Assembly (NCBI RefSeq): GCF_009495745.1
Contig: NZ_WIDQ01000004.1
Location: forward strand, 310,001 to 374,000
DNA length: 64,000 bases
Reading direction: 5' to 3'
DNA from: Niveispirillum sp. SYP-B3756
GTDB lineage: Bacteria; Pseudomonadota; Alphaproteobacteria; Azospirillales; Azospirillaceae
Under the pieces are notes generated by a model. The model made no database searches. It worked only from the letters and a program-made list of their open reading frames with translations, and was not told the DNA's origin. Shown here in pieces: positions 46,673 through 56,217 of this stretch. A program made the position numbers and the translations under genes. The stretch's first letter is position 1, and each line of letters starts with the position of its first letter.

Positions 46673-46984
46673 ATGGATGATTGTGACGGGTTGCCGGCGC
46701 TGGCCGATTTTGACTGTCAGGCCTGTGGTGCCTGCTGCGCCTATTCCGCCGACTGGCCCCGCTTCACGCTGGAAGATGACGCGGATATTGCCCGCATTCC
46801 CCCGGCGATGCTGGCGGCCAACGGGTCGGGGATGCGCTGTGAAGGCGACCGCTGTGTCGCGCTCACCGGCAAGGTGGGGGAGGCGACAGGCTGCGGCATC
46901 TATGCGCTGCGGCCGATTGTCTGCCGTGACTGCCTGCCGGGGGACGAGGCGTGCCTGATGGCCCGCCAGCACCATGGGCTGTGA
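46673..46984 (+). CDS. YkgJ-family cysteine cluster protein
   Basis: A 103-residue protein with the CxxCxxCC-type cluster [19 protein letters not shown], then [11 protein letters not shown] and [21 protein letters not shown]. The spaced cysteines probably bind zinc or an Fe-S cluster. ATG at 46673 has GGGGACAGG upstream; an earlier frame start at 46652 is less likely. Members are conserved but uncharacterised. Confidence 0.88.
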   Translation: MDDCDGLPALADFDCQACGACCAYSADWPRFTLEDDADIARIPPAMLAANGSGMRCEGDRCVALTGKVGEATGCGIYALRPIVCRDCLPGDEACLMARQHHGL

Positions 46985-47103
46985 CCACCGGCCTACGCTT
47001 GTCATAAATGGCGAAAGTTTCACGAAAATTCGCGCAGTTGCGATTGAGCTTTAACGGGATATCGTTCAGCCTGGAATGGGGCTGACCGGAGAGGTGGTGC
47101 GGG

Positions 47104-48582
47104 ATGGCGCGATTGGGTTTGCAGGGAAGGTTGGCGGCGGCACTGCGCCGTGTCACCGACCTGTTTATCCCCACCCGGATGCGCCAGCCTGGCTTTGACG
47201 AAAACCAGTTGCAGCGCGCCCGCGCCTTTGTACGCATCACCCTGCTGATTCTGGGGGGGCTGCTGGTGATTGCCGGCATCTGGATTGCCAAGGAGGGGCC
47301 ATCCACCCCGGCCAGTCTGGCCTGGATGATCTATGCCACGCTGCTGGGCGCCAATCTGGTGCTGGTGCGGCTGACCGGCCGCTTTCATGCCGTGACCCTG
47401 GCCAACAACCTGATGGGGCTGACGGCCATCGCCTATCTGCTGAACCTGACCGGGGGGCTGCATTCGCCGCTGCTACCCCTGTTCCTGGTGGGCGTGGTGA
47501 CCACGGGCAATTTCGGTGGCAACCGGGCCATTCTGGTGTTTTTCGGCGGATTTGCCCTGGTGATCACCGGCACCTATTTTTGCCAGATCTATCGGCCGCC
47601 TGTGCCGCCCGATCTTCATTCACGATTCGCCCTGATGGTGACGGCCATCGTGCTGATGATCCTGGCCACCCTGTCGGCACAGTCGGCACGCACCCGCACG
47701 CGGCGGCGTCTGCGTGATGCCCGCGATGCTGCCGTGGCTGAACGGCGCACGGCGGAACAGGCGCTGGCCGATCTGCGGGCTGCCCAGTCGCAGATGCTGT
47801 TACAGGAGAAAATGGCCAGCCTGGGCAGCATGGTGGCCGGGGTGGCGCATGAGGTGAACACGCCCGTCGGGTTGACCGTCACTGGTGCCTCCCAGCTGCG
47901 CGCGGAAACGCGGGAGCTGGTGGCACAGGTGGCGGAGGGCAGGTTGCGCCGGCATGAGCTGGATGAATATCTGCGGCTGGTGGAGGAGCTTTCCACGCTG
48001 ATCGAACGCAATGCCCTGCGCGCTGGCGAGCTGATCCAGTCCTTCAAGGATGTGGCGGTGGACCAGTCCAGCGATGCCCGCCGGACCTTCCGGCTGGGCC
48101 CCTATGTCGCGGAGGTGCTGGCCAGCCTGTCGCCGCATTTGCGCCGCGCCCAGCATAGGGTGGATGTCGATATTCCCGATGGGATCGAGCTGGATGGTTA
48201 TCCGGGCGCCGTGGCGCAGGTCATCACCAATCTGGTGATGAACAGCATCATGCATGGTTATCCCGATGAACGGCCGGGCCATCTGCGCCTGTCGGCGCGG
48301 GTGTTGCCGGGGGATCGGGTGGAACTGGTTTACAGCGATGATGGGCAGGGAATTCCCGTCATCCTGTGGGAGCGGATTTTCGAGCCCTTCTTCACCACCA
48401 GGCGCGGCAGTGGCGGTTCGGGCCTGGGACTCTATCTGCTCTATTCCATCGTCACGGTGCGCCTGGGCGGTACAGTAACAGTGGGCCACGCCCCCCAGGG
48501 CGGGGCCCTGTTTACATTGGTATTCCCGTGCCGGGCGCCGGAAAAGGTTGCGGCTGAAACTTTGCTGGGAAAGCAGGATTGA
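47104..48582 (+). CDS. Membrane sensor histidine kinase
   Basis: A 492-residue kinase. The N-terminus has about five or six membrane helices (residues 42-190) with no large periplasmic loop. A basic coiled stretch (SARTRTRRRLRDARDAAVAERR) and a HisKA-like dimerisation segment follow, with the phospho-acceptor in GVAHEVNTPVGLTV (His249). The ATPase domain has VITNLVMNSIMHGYP (N box), YSDDGQGIP (G1) and GSGGSGLGLYLLY (G2). No HAMP or PAS domain is present and no response regulator is next to it, so it is an orphan kinase. Confidence 0.9.
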   Translation: MARLGLQGRLAAALRRVTDLFIPTRMRQPGFDENQLQRARAFVRITLLILGGLLVIAGIWIAKEGPSTPASLAWMIYATLLGANLVLVRLTGRFHAVTLANNLMGLTAIAYLLNLTGGLHSPLLPLFLVGVVTTGNFGGNRAILVFFGGFALVITGTYFCQIYRPPVPPDLHSRFALMVTAIVLMILATLSAQSARTRTRRRLRDARDAAVAERRTAEQALADLRAAQSQMLLQEKMASLGSMVAGVAHEVNTPVGLTVTGASQLRAETRELVAQVAEGRLRRHELDEYLRLVEELSTLIERNALRAGELIQSFKDVAVDQSSDARRTFRLGPYVAEVLASLSPHLRRAQHRVDVDIPDGIELDGYPGAVAQVITNLVMNSIMHGYPDERPGHLRLSARVLPGDRVELVYSDDGQGIPVILWERIFEPFFTTRRGSGGSGLGLYLLYSIVTVRLGGTVTVGHAPQGGALFTLVFPCRAPEKVAAETLLGKQD

Positions 48583-48719
48583 TCCATGACAATAGTACGC
48601 GCGGGGCGGGAATTGGTCTGTGCCCGGCTTGCGCCGGCCGACCGGTTCCGCCTAATCTGACGCCCGAGGGCAGGGACGGGTGAAACAACCTGTCAAACAC
48701 GCTTTCAAGGAGAGGAACC

Positions 48720-49895
48720 ATGGTTGAAGTGGTAATTGCCGGTGCGGCCCGTACCCCTATCGGGTCTTTCAACGGCGCCTTTGCGGGCGTGCCCGCCGCC
48801 AAGCTGGGCGAGGTCGCCATCCGGGAGGCGCTGGCCCGCGCACAGACCGACGCGGCCGAAGTCTCCGAAGTGGTGATGGGCCATGTGCTGACCGCCGGTC
48901 TGGGCCAGAATCCGGTGCGTCAGGCCGCCATCGCCGCTGGCATCCCGTCCAGCCGCACGGCCTTTGCCATCAACCAGATCTGCGGGTCCGGCCTGCGCGC
49001 CGTGGCGCTGGGCTATCAGTCGCTGCTGCTGGGTGATACCGATGTGGTGGTGGCTGGCGGCCAGGAAAGCATGTCGCTGTCCCCGCACGCCATGTATATG
49101 CGCGGCGGCACCAAGATGGGTGACGCCGCCCTGGTCGACACCATGATCAAGGACGGCCTCTGGGATGCCTTCAACGGCTATCACATGGGCGTCACCGCTG
49201 AGAATGTGGCGGAGAAGTTCCAGATCAGCCGCGAGGAGCAGGACGCCTTTGCCGCCGGTTCGCAGCAGAAGGCCGAAGCCGCGCAGAAGGAAGGCCGCTT
49301 CCAGGCTGAAATCGCCGCCGTCACCATCGCCAGCCGCAAGGGCGATGTGGTGGTGAATGCCGATGAATATCCCAAGCATGGCACCACGGCGGAAACGCTG
49401 GCCAAGCTGAAGCCGGCCTTCAAGAAGGATGGCACCGTCACCGCCGGCAATGCCTCGGGCCTTAATGACGGGGCTGCCGCCCTGGTGCTGATGCGCGCCG
49501 ACAATGCGGCCAAGCGCGGCGTGCAGCCGCTGGCCCGCATCGTCAGCTGGGCCACCGCCGGCGTCGATCCCTCCATCATGGGTACCGGCCCGATCCCGGC
49601 GTCGCGCGAAGCGCTGCGCAAGGCCGGCTGGTCCATCGACCAGTTGGACCTGATCGAGGCGAATGAGGCGTTCGCCGCCCAGGCCCTGGCCGTGAACAAG
49701 GATCTGGGCTGGGATCCGGCCAAGGTGAATGTCAATGGCGGCGCTATTGCGCTGGGCCACCCGATCGGTGCGTCGGGTGCCCGTGTGCTGGTGACCCTGT
49801 TGCATGAAATGGCCCGCCGCGACGCCAAGAAGGGTCTGGCGACCCTGTGCATTGGCGGCGGCATGGGTGTCGCGCTCTGCGTGGAGCGCGACTGA
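48720..49895 (+). CDS. phaA: Acetyl-CoA C-acetyltransferase (beta-ketothiolase)
   Basis: Condenses two acetyl-CoA into acetoacetyl-CoA, the first step to poly-3-hydroxybutyrate. The 391-residue thiolase has the acyl-enzyme Cys in [16 protein letters not shown] (about residue 88), [11 protein letters not shown] with the catalytic His, and [15 protein letters not shown] with the second Cys. AGGAGAGG fixes the start. It sits directly upstream of phaB, separated by a strong hairpin, so the pair can be co-transcribed or partly attenuated. No phaC (synthase) is in the window. Confidence 0.95.
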   Translation: MVEVVIAGAARTPIGSFNGAFAGVPAAKLGEVAIREALARAQTDAAEVSEVVMGHVLTAGLGQNPVRQAAIAAGIPSSRTAFAINQICGSGLRAVALGYQSLLLGDTDVVVAGGQESMSLSPHAMYMRGGTKMGDAALVDTMIKDGLWDAFNGYHMGVTAENVAEKFQISREEQDAFAAGSQQKAEAAQKEGRFQAEIAAVTIASRKGDVVVNADEYPKHGTTAETLAKLKPAFKKDGTVTAGNASGLNDGAAALVLMRADNAAKRGVQPLARIVSWATAGVDPSIMGTGPIPASREALRKAGWSIDQLDLIEANEAFAAQALAVNKDLGWDPAKVNVNGGAIALGHPIGASGARVLVTLLHEMARRDAKKGLATLCIGGGMGVALCVERD

Positions 49896-49906
49896 GCATC
49901 AAAAAC

Positions 49907-49948
49907 GGCCCCTGCCGGCCTGATCGCCGGCGGGGGGCCACCCTTTTA
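49907..49948 (+). terminator. Hairpin/terminator between phaA and phaB
   Basis: GGCCCCTGCCGGC (from 49907) pairs with GCCGGCGGGGGGCC (49926-49939) over a six-base loop, followed by ACCCTTTTAAT. It is placed to reduce read-through from phaA into phaB, which keeps its own ribosome binding site. Confidence 0.7.
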
Positions 49949-49982
49949 ATATCCAAGCAATTCACAACCACGGGGGAAACAA

Positions 49983-50705
49983 ATGGCACGAGTGGCTTTG
50001 GTAACGGGTGGTACGCGCGGCATTGGCGAGGCGATTTCCGTCGCGCTGAAGAATGCCGGTTATATTGTTGCTGCCAATTACGCCGGCAATGACGAGGCCG
50101 CCCGTCAGTTCACCGAACGGACCGGCATTGCTGCCTATAAGTTCGACGTGTCCGACCCGAACGCGGTGAATGAGTCCGTGGCCAAGATCGAGGCGGAGCT
50201 GGGCCCCGTCGATGTGCTGGTCAATAATGCCGGTATCACCCGCGATGGTGTGATGCATCGGATGAATTTTGAACAGTGGAACGCGGTGATCCAGACCAAC
50301 CTGTCCAGTTGCTTCAATACCTGCCGCGCCGTGATTGACGGGATGCGCGCCCGCAATTTCGGCCGCATCGTCAATATCGGTTCCATCAACGGTCAGGCTG
50401 GCCAGTATGGCCAGGTGAACTATGCCGCTGCCAAGTCCGGCATCCATGGTTTCACCAAGGCCTTGGCCCAGGAAGGGGCCGCCAAGGGCATCACCGTGAA
50501 CGCCATTGCGCCGGGTTATATCGACACGGACATGGTGCGCGCCGTGCCGCCCAACGTGCTGGAAAAGATCGTCGCCAAGGTGCCGGTCGGCCGTCTGGGC
50601 AAGGCGGAAGAAATCGCCCGCGGTGTGCTGTTCCTGGTGGCGGATGATGCCGGTTTCGTCACCGGTTCCACCCTGTCCATCAATGGTGGCCAGCACATGT
50701 ATTGA
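49983..50705 (+). CDS. phaB: Acetoacetyl-CoA reductase
   Basis: Reduces acetoacetyl-CoA with NADPH to (R)-3-hydroxybutyryl-CoA. The 240-residue short-chain dehydrogenase has the Rossmann GGTRGIGEAI motif (about residue 10), NNAGITRD, the catalytic Ser in NIGSINGQAGQYGQ, YAAAKSG with Tyr and Lys, and GYIDTDMV. GGGGGA precedes the ATG. Third-step synthase and granule proteins are not nearby. A terminator follows at 50735. Confidence 0.96.
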   Translation: MARVALVTGGTRGIGEAISVALKNAGYIVAANYAGNDEAARQFTERTGIAAYKFDVSDPNAVNESVAKIEAELGPVDVLVNNAGITRDGVMHRMNFEQWNAVIQTNLSSCFNTCRAVIDGMRARNFGRIVNIGSINGQAGQYGQVNYAAAKSGIHGFTKALAQEGAAKGITVNAIAPGYIDTDMVRAVPPNVLEKIVAKVPVGRLGKAEEIARGVLFLVADDAGFVTGSTLSINGGQHMY

Positions 50706-50734
50706 TGTCTGGTGGGGAACCACCGGAAAATCAG

Positions 50735-50768
50735 GCCCCCGCCGGTTCTCTCGGCGGGGGCTTTTTAA
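50735..50768 (+). terminator. Intrinsic terminator after phaB
   Basis: GCCCCCGCCG and CGGCGGGGGC form a ten-base-pair stem with a seven-base loop, followed by TTTTTAATTT. Confidence 0.92.
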
Positions 50769-50790
50769 TTTGCAGAGGTGCCGGAGCATC

Positions 50791-51225
50791 ATGCCAACAG
50801 CCCTGACCCATCCCCGTGTCGGCGTCGGCTGCATCGTCTGGAAGGGCGATCAGATCCTGTTGATCCAGCGCGGCAAACCGCCCGGGGAAGGGGAATGGTC
50901 GCTGCCCGGCGGCAGCCAGGAGCTGGGGGAAACGCTGTTTCAGGCCGCCATCCGGGAGGTGCGGGAGGAAACGGGGGTGGAGGCGGTGGCCCTGTCGGTG
51001 CTGACGGCGGTGGACAATATCGTCCACGATGCCGCCGGTGCCCTGCTGTTCCATTACACCATCGTGGATGTGGTGGCCGAATGGCGGGCGGGGGAGCCGG
51101 TGGCCGGCGATGATGCCCGCGCCGTTTGTTGGGCGGGGCCCGCTGAATGGGAAAGGCTGGTGGCCTGGGGCCCCTTGCGCGAGGTGTTGCGCATGGCCTG
51201 GGCGCAGCGGCAGGCTGTTCGGTAA
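50791..51225 (+). CDS. NUDIX hydrolase
   Basis: A 144-residue Nudix protein starting MPTALTHPRVGVGCIVWKGDQ; GGAG precedes the ATG. The full Nudix box is visible: GGSQELGETLFQAAIREVREETGV, with the Rx2EEx2 metal-binding glutamates. Relatives in the ADP-ribose and nucleotide-sugar group hydrolyse nucleoside diphosphates linked to another group; the exact substrate is unknown. It is followed by a terminator shared with a minus-strand lipoprotein gene. Confidence 0.92.
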   Translation: MPTALTHPRVGVGCIVWKGDQILLIQRGKPPGEGEWSLPGGSQELGETLFQAAIREVREETGVEAVALSVLTAVDNIVHDAAGALLFHYTIVDVVAEWRAGEPVAGDDARAVCWAGPAEWERLVAWGPLREVLRMAWAQRQAVR

Positions 51226-51253
51226 AAAGCCCCGGACGGGGTGCGTCCGGGGC
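51224..51253 (-). terminator. Intrinsic terminator of the small lipoprotein gene
   Basis: On the minus strand GCCCCGGACG (51244-51253 complement) pairs with its partner at 51229-51238 and is followed by TTTTT, 12 bases after the lipoprotein stop. Confidence 0.85.
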
Positions 51254-51264
51254 CTGGGCCGATC

Positions 51265-51501
51265 TTAATTCTTATGCTCGGTTGCCTCGTCGATCTTCTC
51301 GGCGGCCTTGTCCTTGGCCTCCTCCATCTTCTCAGCCGCTTTGTCGGTGGCGTTTTCGATTTTGTCGGCGGCCTTTTCCGCTGCTTTGTCGATCTTCTCG
51401 CCAGCCCGCTCAGCCGGCCCTTCCTTGTCGCAGGCGGTCAGGGCCAGCGGGGTGCCGGCGATCATCAGGATGGCGGCGATCTGGGTGAATTTGCGCAACA
51501 T
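51265..51501 (-). CDS. Small lipoprotein with 11-residue helical repeats
   Basis: A 78-residue protein. The N-terminal signal peptide ends at a lipobox (ALTAC), so it should be a lipid-anchored lipoprotein. The mature part is built of 11-residue repeats of the kind KIDKAAEKAAD, KIENATDKAAE, KMEEAKDKAAE, KIDEATEHKN. This is the amphipathic periodicity of LEA-like and apolipoprotein-like helices. It probably coats a membrane surface or helps stress tolerance; no family name was recognised. Its own terminator follows. ATG at 51501 or 51504 is the start. Confidence 0.8.
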   Translation of the reverse strand: MLRKFTQIAAILMIAGTPLALTACDKEGPAERAGEKIDKAAEKAADKIENATDKAAEKMEEAKDKAAEKIDEATEHKN

Positions 51502-51746
51502 CATCTTACAGTCCCCCTTGGGTTAGGCTTATCGGGGCAGCGGCGCGCCGCTTACCCCTTTCACGCCCAGCAAACGGGGGCGATGGGGGGCTTGTTCCCG
51601 ATCCCCATGAAGATTGCGGGGCCCCGACGCAGTAAGCCCCAACCTGTGATATTTTTACGACCTTCGTCACGGGAAAGTCTTGGAAGTCACACAATCCGAT
51701 GGTCAGTTCTTCCGGCTTGTTCAATCCATCTTTCACAGGTTTCCGG

Positions 51747-52661
51747 ATGCCGCTTTCCCGTCGGGCTCTCACCCTCTCGCTTCTGGCCTTGTCCCTTCCC
51801 ATGCCTGCCCTGGCCCAACAGGCGGCCCCGCCGCTGGCGCTGGAACGCTCCGCCGTGCATATGCTGACGGCGAAGTCCAACGGCCGCACCTACGATATTT
51901 ATGTGAAGCTGCCGCCAAAATATGATGCGCCGGAAAATGCCGGGCGGCGCTATCCGGTGATCTATCTCACCGATGGGGATTATACGTTTCAGGTCGCCTC
52001 TGGCGTCACCCGATTGCCGCATAATGCCGGCAAGCTGGAACAGGCCATTCTGGTGGGCCTGCCCAATGCCAAGGGCGAAGACGGTATGGCTGCCCGCCGC
52101 CGCGACCTGACACCCTGGGAGAATCCGGCCATGCCCGGCCCCAATGGCGGCGGCAAGGCCTTTGCGGCATTCATCACCGGTCAGGTGCTGCCGCTGATCG
52201 ATGCGACTTACCGCAGCGATCCGGCCCGGCGCACCTTTGTCGGCCAATCCTATGGCGGGTTGCTGGGCCTGTGGATTCTGTTCAGCCAGCCGCAGCATTT
52301 TTCCAGCTATCTGCTGACCAGCCCCTCCATCTGGTATGCCGAAAAGGCGCTGATGGCGCTGGAAGCCGACTATGCCAAGAATCACAAGGAGCTGAAGGCC
52401 CGGCTGTTCATGGCCACCGGTGCCTTTGAAGGGGTGAAGAAGGGGGCGCCCAGCCCGCGTTATAATAAGGAAACCGACATGGTGGGCGACCAGCAGAAAA
52501 TGGCCAAGGGGCTGCGGGCGCGCGGCTATAAGGGGTTCCAGGTCCAGGATATGGTGATCCCCGCCACCATCCATGAAACCACCTTTCCCATCGGGCTGGT
52601 CTATGGGCTGCAATGGCTCTATGGCCAGGATCAGTTATCCGGTTGGACGCCCGGCGAGTGA
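51747..52661 (+). CDS. Secreted alpha/beta-hydrolase esterase
   Basis: A 304-residue protein. Its N-terminal signal peptide (MPLSRRALTLSLLALSLPMPALAQ) places it in the periplasm or outside. The esterase D/IroE-like core has YPVIYLTDGDYTF near residue 68, nucleophile elbow FVGQSYGGLLGLW (Ser about 170) and a late His in ATIHETTFPIG. It resembles putative esterases that act on siderophore or feruloyl esters, but the substrate is not known. ATG at 51747 is chosen over 51699 because of the signal peptide. Confidence 0.85.
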   Translation: MPLSRRALTLSLLALSLPMPALAQQAAPPLALERSAVHMLTAKSNGRTYDIYVKLPPKYDAPENAGRRYPVIYLTDGDYTFQVASGVTRLPHNAGKLEQAILVGLPNAKGEDGMAARRRDLTPWENPAMPGPNGGGKAFAAFITGQVLPLIDATYRSDPARRTFVGQSYGGLLGLWILFSQPQHFSSYLLTSPSIWYAEKALMALEADYAKNHKELKARLFMATGAFEGVKKGAPSPRYNKETDMVGDQQKMAKGLRARGYKGFQVQDMVIPATIHETTFPIGLVYGLQWLYGQDQLSGWTPGE

Positions 52662-52689
52662 GGGAACAGGCATAAAGCCAAAAACAAAA

Positions 52690-52726
52690 CCCGCCGCCCG
52701 TTACCGGGCTGGCGGGTTTTTGTTTG
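52690..52726. terminator. Bidirectional terminator (esterase and first tRNA-Thr)
   Basis: CCCGCCGCCCG pairs with CGGGCTGGCGGG with a bulge across a four-base loop; a T-tract follows on the plus strand and a T-rich tract also appears on the minus strand (TTTTGTTTT). It ends both the esterase transcript and the tRNA. A close copy lies at 52952-52989. Confidence 0.85.
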
Positions 52727-52736
52727 ATCGGTGAAA

Positions 52737-52812
<76 letters not shown>

Positions 52813-52951
52813 AGCGACATTTCAATGCCCGCAACCGGATATCGGCTGTGGGGTGGGCGGCTATTTGCCATCCGGGGCGGGCAAGTGCAAGTGAATTATC
52901 ACCAGCACAGATCCGGCCGAACAGCAGGGCTTAACCGCTGCCAAAACAAAA

Positions 52952-52989
52952 CCCGCCGTCCGTTGCCGGGCTGGCGGGCTTTTGTTTTT
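52952..52989. terminator. Terminator of second tRNA-Thr
   Basis: A diverged copy of the element at 52690: CCCGCCGTCCG pairs with CGGGCTGGCGGG and is followed by T-rich sequence. On the minus strand it lies immediately after tRNA copy 2. Confidence 0.75.
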
Positions 52990-52994
52990 GAAAA

Positions 52995-53070
<76 letters not shown>

Positions 53071-53246
53071 AGCGACATTTTCAAACCGCGCCGACGTTGG
53101 CGTCGCTGCGGTGGGCGGCTATGTGCCACTCCAGGCCCGCCGGCGCAAGCGGAAAATTCGCTGCGGCAGGATTTTTTCTGACACCCTTGACGGCGGCGGG
53201 TCAAATCGCCTGGAATTCCGCCGGTTTTCAAGGAGCCAACCCCGCC

Positions 53247-53408
53247 ATGACCAAAGTGCCCCCCAAGAAGGATATTCGTCAGGAACGCCTGGCCCAGGCC
53301 TTGCGCGATAATCTGCGCAAGCGCAAGGAACAGAATCGCGCCCGCGACGATGTGGATGCAAACCCGCCCCCCGCTACGGAGGGGGATGTGGGTGGTACCA
53401 CTGCTTGA
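53247..53408 (+). CDS. Small basic protein upstream of dcd
   Basis: A 53-residue hydrophilic protein starting MTKVPPKKDIRQERLAQALRDN, with AAGGAG 11 bases before the ATG. A basic helix (NLRKRKEQNRARDD) is followed by a flexible tail. Similar short proteins commonly precede dcd in alphaproteobacteria, but no function is known. It ends 72 bases before dcd. Confidence 0.65.
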   Translation: MTKVPPKKDIRQERLAQALRDNLRKRKEQNRARDDVDANPPPATEGDVGGTTA

Positions 53409-53480
53409 GCCCGGCGGGGCGCTGGGCTACAAACTGTTGCGGCCCCCAAGATGTGGGGCCTTTTGCCATTGGGGGACATT

Positions 53481-54035
53481 ATGCCGATCATGCCCGATAC
53501 CTGGATCCGGGAACAGGCGACCAAGAACGGGATGATCGAGCCGTTCATCGAGGCGCAGAAGCGCGAAGGCGTCATCTCCTACGGCCTGTCCTCCTACGGC
53601 TATGACGCGCGCGTGGCCGACGAGTTCAAGATTTTCACCAATGTCGACAATGCTGTCGTCGATCCCAAGCGCTTCGATGAGACGAGCTTTGTTGATCGCA
53701 AGACCGATGTTTGCGTCATCCCGCCCAACAGCTTTGCGCTGGCCCGCACGGTGGAATATTTCCGCATTCCGCGCGATGTGCTGGTGGTCTGCCTGGGCAA
53801 GAGCACCTATGCCCGCTGCGGCCTGATCGTCAATGTCACGCCGCTGGAACCGGAATGGGAAGGCCATGTGACGCTGGAAATTTCCAACACCACGCCGCTG
53901 CCCGCCAAGGTCTATGCCAATGAAGGGCTGTGCCAGTTCCTGTTCTTCCAGGGGGCCAGCCCGTGCGAGGTCTCCTATGCCGACCGGGCTGGCAAATATA
54001 TGAAGCAGCGCGGCGTCACCCTGGCGCGGATCTGA
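53481..54035 (+). CDS. dcd: dCTP deaminase
   Basis: Converts dCTP to dUTP for thymidylate synthesis. The 184-residue protein starts [22 protein letters not shown], the family N-terminus, from ATG at 53481 with GGGGGA upstream. The substrate motif [13 protein letters not shown], catalytic Glu in [28 protein letters not shown] and the trimer residue pattern are intact. An earlier in-frame ATG at 53451 adds unconserved residues. Confidence 0.96.
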   Translation: MPIMPDTWIREQATKNGMIEPFIEAQKREGVISYGLSSYGYDARVADEFKIFTNVDNAVVDPKRFDETSFVDRKTDVCVIPPNSFALARTVEYFRIPRDVLVVCLGKSTYARCGLIVNVTPLEPEWEGHVTLEISNTTPLPAKVYANEGLCQFLFFQGASPCEVSYADRAGKYMKQRGVTLARI

Positions 54036-54115
54036 GCAGGCCCCCGCCCAGCTATCGCCTTTTTGCGGGCCGATAATCCCGGCCCGCCCCCACCAGACAT
54101 CAGAACCGAACCCCC

Positions 54116-55408
54116 ATGGACAAGCTCCTCATCCGCGGCGGCAAGCCGCTCAAGGGTCAGATCCCCGTCAGCGGTGCCAAGAATGCGGCCCTGCCGCTGC
54201 AGGCCGCCTGCCTTCTCACCGATGAGAAGCTGACCCTGACCAATTTGCCGCTGCTGGCCGATATCACCACCATGAACCGGCTGCTGGCCCAGCATGGGGT
54301 GGAGGTGCATATCAACGGGCGCGATGCTTTTGGGTCCAGCGGCCGGTCGGTGGAACTGGACGCCAACGAGATTTTCAACACCACCGCCCCCTATGATCTG
54401 GTGCGCAAGATGCGCGCCTCGGTGTTGGTGCTGGGGCCGCTGCTGGCGCGATTCGGTCAGGCCAAGGTCAGCCTGCCCGGTGGCTGCGCCATCGGCACCC
54501 GTCCCGTCGATCTGCATATCAAGGGCCTGCAGGCCATGGGCGCGCAGATCGATATCGAGGGCGGGTATATCCTGGCCCGCGCCCCGGAAGGCGGCTTGGT
54601 GGGGGCGGAATTTGTCTTCCCGCAGGTCTCCGTCGGTGCCACGGAAAACCTGATGATGGCGGCCACCCTGGCCAAGGGTGAAACTGTGCTGGTGAATGCC
54701 GCGCGGGAACCGGAAATTGGCGATCTGGCCCGCTGCCTGATCGCCATGGGGGCGGAGATTGAGGGGATCGGGTCCGACCGGCTGGTGATCAAGGGCAAGG
54801 ACCGGCTGCATGGGGCGACCTATGCCGTGCTGCCCGACCGGATCGAGGCCGGCACCTTCGCCATGGCCGCCGCCATCACCGGCGGTGAGCTGGAATTGCT
54901 GGGGGCCAAGCTGGACGATCTGAAGGCTGTGGCCAAGACGCTGGCTGCCGCCAATGTGAAGGTGTCAGAGACGGCAAACGGCCTGCTGGTTTCCGCCACT
55001 GCCGGGGAACTGGTGGGCGTGGATGTGATGACGGAGCCGTTCCCCGGCTTCCCCACCGATCTGCAGGCGCAGATGATGGCGCTGATGTGCGTCGCCAAGG
55101 GCGCCTCCATGATCACGGAGACGATTTTCGAGAATCGCTTCATGCATGTGCCGGAACTGGCGCGCATGGGGGCGAACATCACCGTCCATGGCTCGTCGGC
55201 CCTGGTGCGCGGCGTGCCGCGCCTGACCGGCGCGCCGGTGATGGCGACGGATCTGCGCGCCTCTGTCTCGCTGGTGCTGGCCGGTCTGGCGGCACAGGGC
55301 GAAACGGTGGTCAACCGCATCTATCACCTGGATCGCGGGTACGAGCGGATTGAACATAAGCTGGCCGCCTGTGGGGCGGATATGGAGCGGGTGAAGGAAG
55401 CGGATTGA
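54116..55408 (+). CDS. murA: UDP-N-acetylglucosamine 1-carboxyvinyltransferase
   Basis: The first committed enzyme of peptidoglycan synthesis, adding enolpyruvate to UDP-GlcNAc. The 430-residue protein has [21 protein letters not shown] near the start and the fosfomycin-reactive cysteine in [16 protein letters not shown] (about residue 120). [14 protein letters not shown] and the C-terminal [18 protein letters not shown] are also present. All landmarks are intact. It is followed by a REP doublet and a DUF2948 gene. Confidence 0.98.
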   Translation: MDKLLIRGGKPLKGQIPVSGAKNAALPLQAACLLTDEKLTLTNLPLLADITTMNRLLAQHGVEVHINGRDAFGSSGRSVELDANEIFNTTAPYDLVRKMRASVLVLGPLLARFGQAKVSLPGGCAIGTRPVDLHIKGLQAMGAQIDIEGGYILARAPEGGLVGAEFVFPQVSVGATENLMMAATLAKGETVLVNAAREPEIGDLARCLIAMGAEIEGIGSDRLVIKGKDRLHGATYAVLPDRIEAGTFAMAAAITGGELELLGAKLDDLKAVAKTLAAANVKVSETANGLLVSATAGELVGVDVMTEPFPGFPTDLQAQMMALMCVAKGASMITETIFENRFMHVPELARMGANITVHGSSALVRGVPRLTGAPVMATDLRASVSLVLAGLAAQGETVVNRIYHLDRGYERIEHKLAACGADMERVKEAD

Positions 55409-55467
55409 GGGGGGATAAAGCCTCTTGCTGCTTGATATTTTTTTCGCGCCGCTTCCCCCCCCCCCCT

Positions 55468-55562
55468 CTCTACCGTCACCCCGGCGAAGGCCGGGGTCCA
55501 GGTGCCGCAAGCGCCTCGCTCTACGATACTGGACCCCGGCCTTCGCCGGGGTGACGGTAGAG
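55468..55562. repeat. REP doublet (perfect 33-bp inverted pair)
   Basis: The 33-base arms at 55468-55500 and 55530-55562 are exact reverse complements around a 29-base spacer; each contains the core GTCACCCCGGCGAAGG followed by CCGGGGTCCA, a GC-shifted form of the doublet at 41176. A run of 12 C precedes the left arm. It fills the gap between murA and the DUF2948 gene. Confidence 0.92.
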
Positions 55563-55674
55563 GGTGGGGGCAGGGGTGGAAAGGTCAGCGTGTGCCCAAC
55601 GGCCTGCCCCCTTAAAATCCCCACCACCCCCACCCATCTAAGCCCCATCCCCTGATCACCGGAGAGAAGCAGCG

Positions 55675-56124
55675 ATGACCGGATTGCGTTTGGCCGCGAT
55701 GGATGCCCAGGATCTGGCGGTGCTGTCGGCCATTCTGCAGGACGCCATCGTGCCCATCGGCGACATTGCCTTTCTGCCCGGAGAGCAATGTTTTGTGCTG
55801 GTGGCCAATCGCTTCCGCTGGGAAGGGGAGGGGACACCCGCCGGCCCCACGCCCGATGCCGGCCATGCGGGGGAGCGGGTGAATTGCGGTCTGCGTTTCC
55901 TGGGTGTCACCCGCGTCGCCTATCGCGGGTTCGATCTGCGCCGGCGTGATCAGTTTCTCTCCCTGCTGGCGATCGAACCCGCCGATGACGGGGCCAGCCT
56001 GCTGCTGCGGCTGGCTGGCGGCGGGGATATCCGCCTGTCGGTGGCGCGGCTGGAGGTACGGCTGGCCGATATCGGCGAGCCATGGCCCGCCGTGGCGCGG
56101 CCCGCGCATCCCGTGTCCAACTGA
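55675..56124 (+). CDS. DUF2948 family protein
   Basis: A 149-residue protein starting MTGLRLAAMDAQDLAVLSAILQDAIVPIGDIAF, a typical DUF2948 beginning, with GGAGAGAAG upstream. It shows the conserved FVLVANRFRWE and DIRLSVARLEVRLADIGEPW segments. The family is alphaproteobacterial and commonly lies between murA and hisG/hisD, as here. No function is known. Confidence 0.9.
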   Translation: MTGLRLAAMDAQDLAVLSAILQDAIVPIGDIAFLPGEQCFVLVANRFRWEGEGTPAGPTPDAGHAGERVNCGLRFLGVTRVAYRGFDLRRRDQFLSLLAIEPADDGASLLLRLAGGGDIRLSVARLEVRLADIGEPWPAVARPAHPVSN

Positions 56125-56217
56125 TCGCACCCCAGCCTTTCGCCCCCCGCGTCTGGACGTGGGCGGCTTGGCGTGCCATGTAGTCGCTCCCATTTCCCTA
56201 CCTGGAGCGTCCAGGAC

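Noticed and set aside
55455-55466. A run of 12 C as a phase-variation switch
   Set aside because: It lies in the non-coding gap between murA and DUF2948, away from any start, and more likely reflects sequence drift or read error beside the REP arm.
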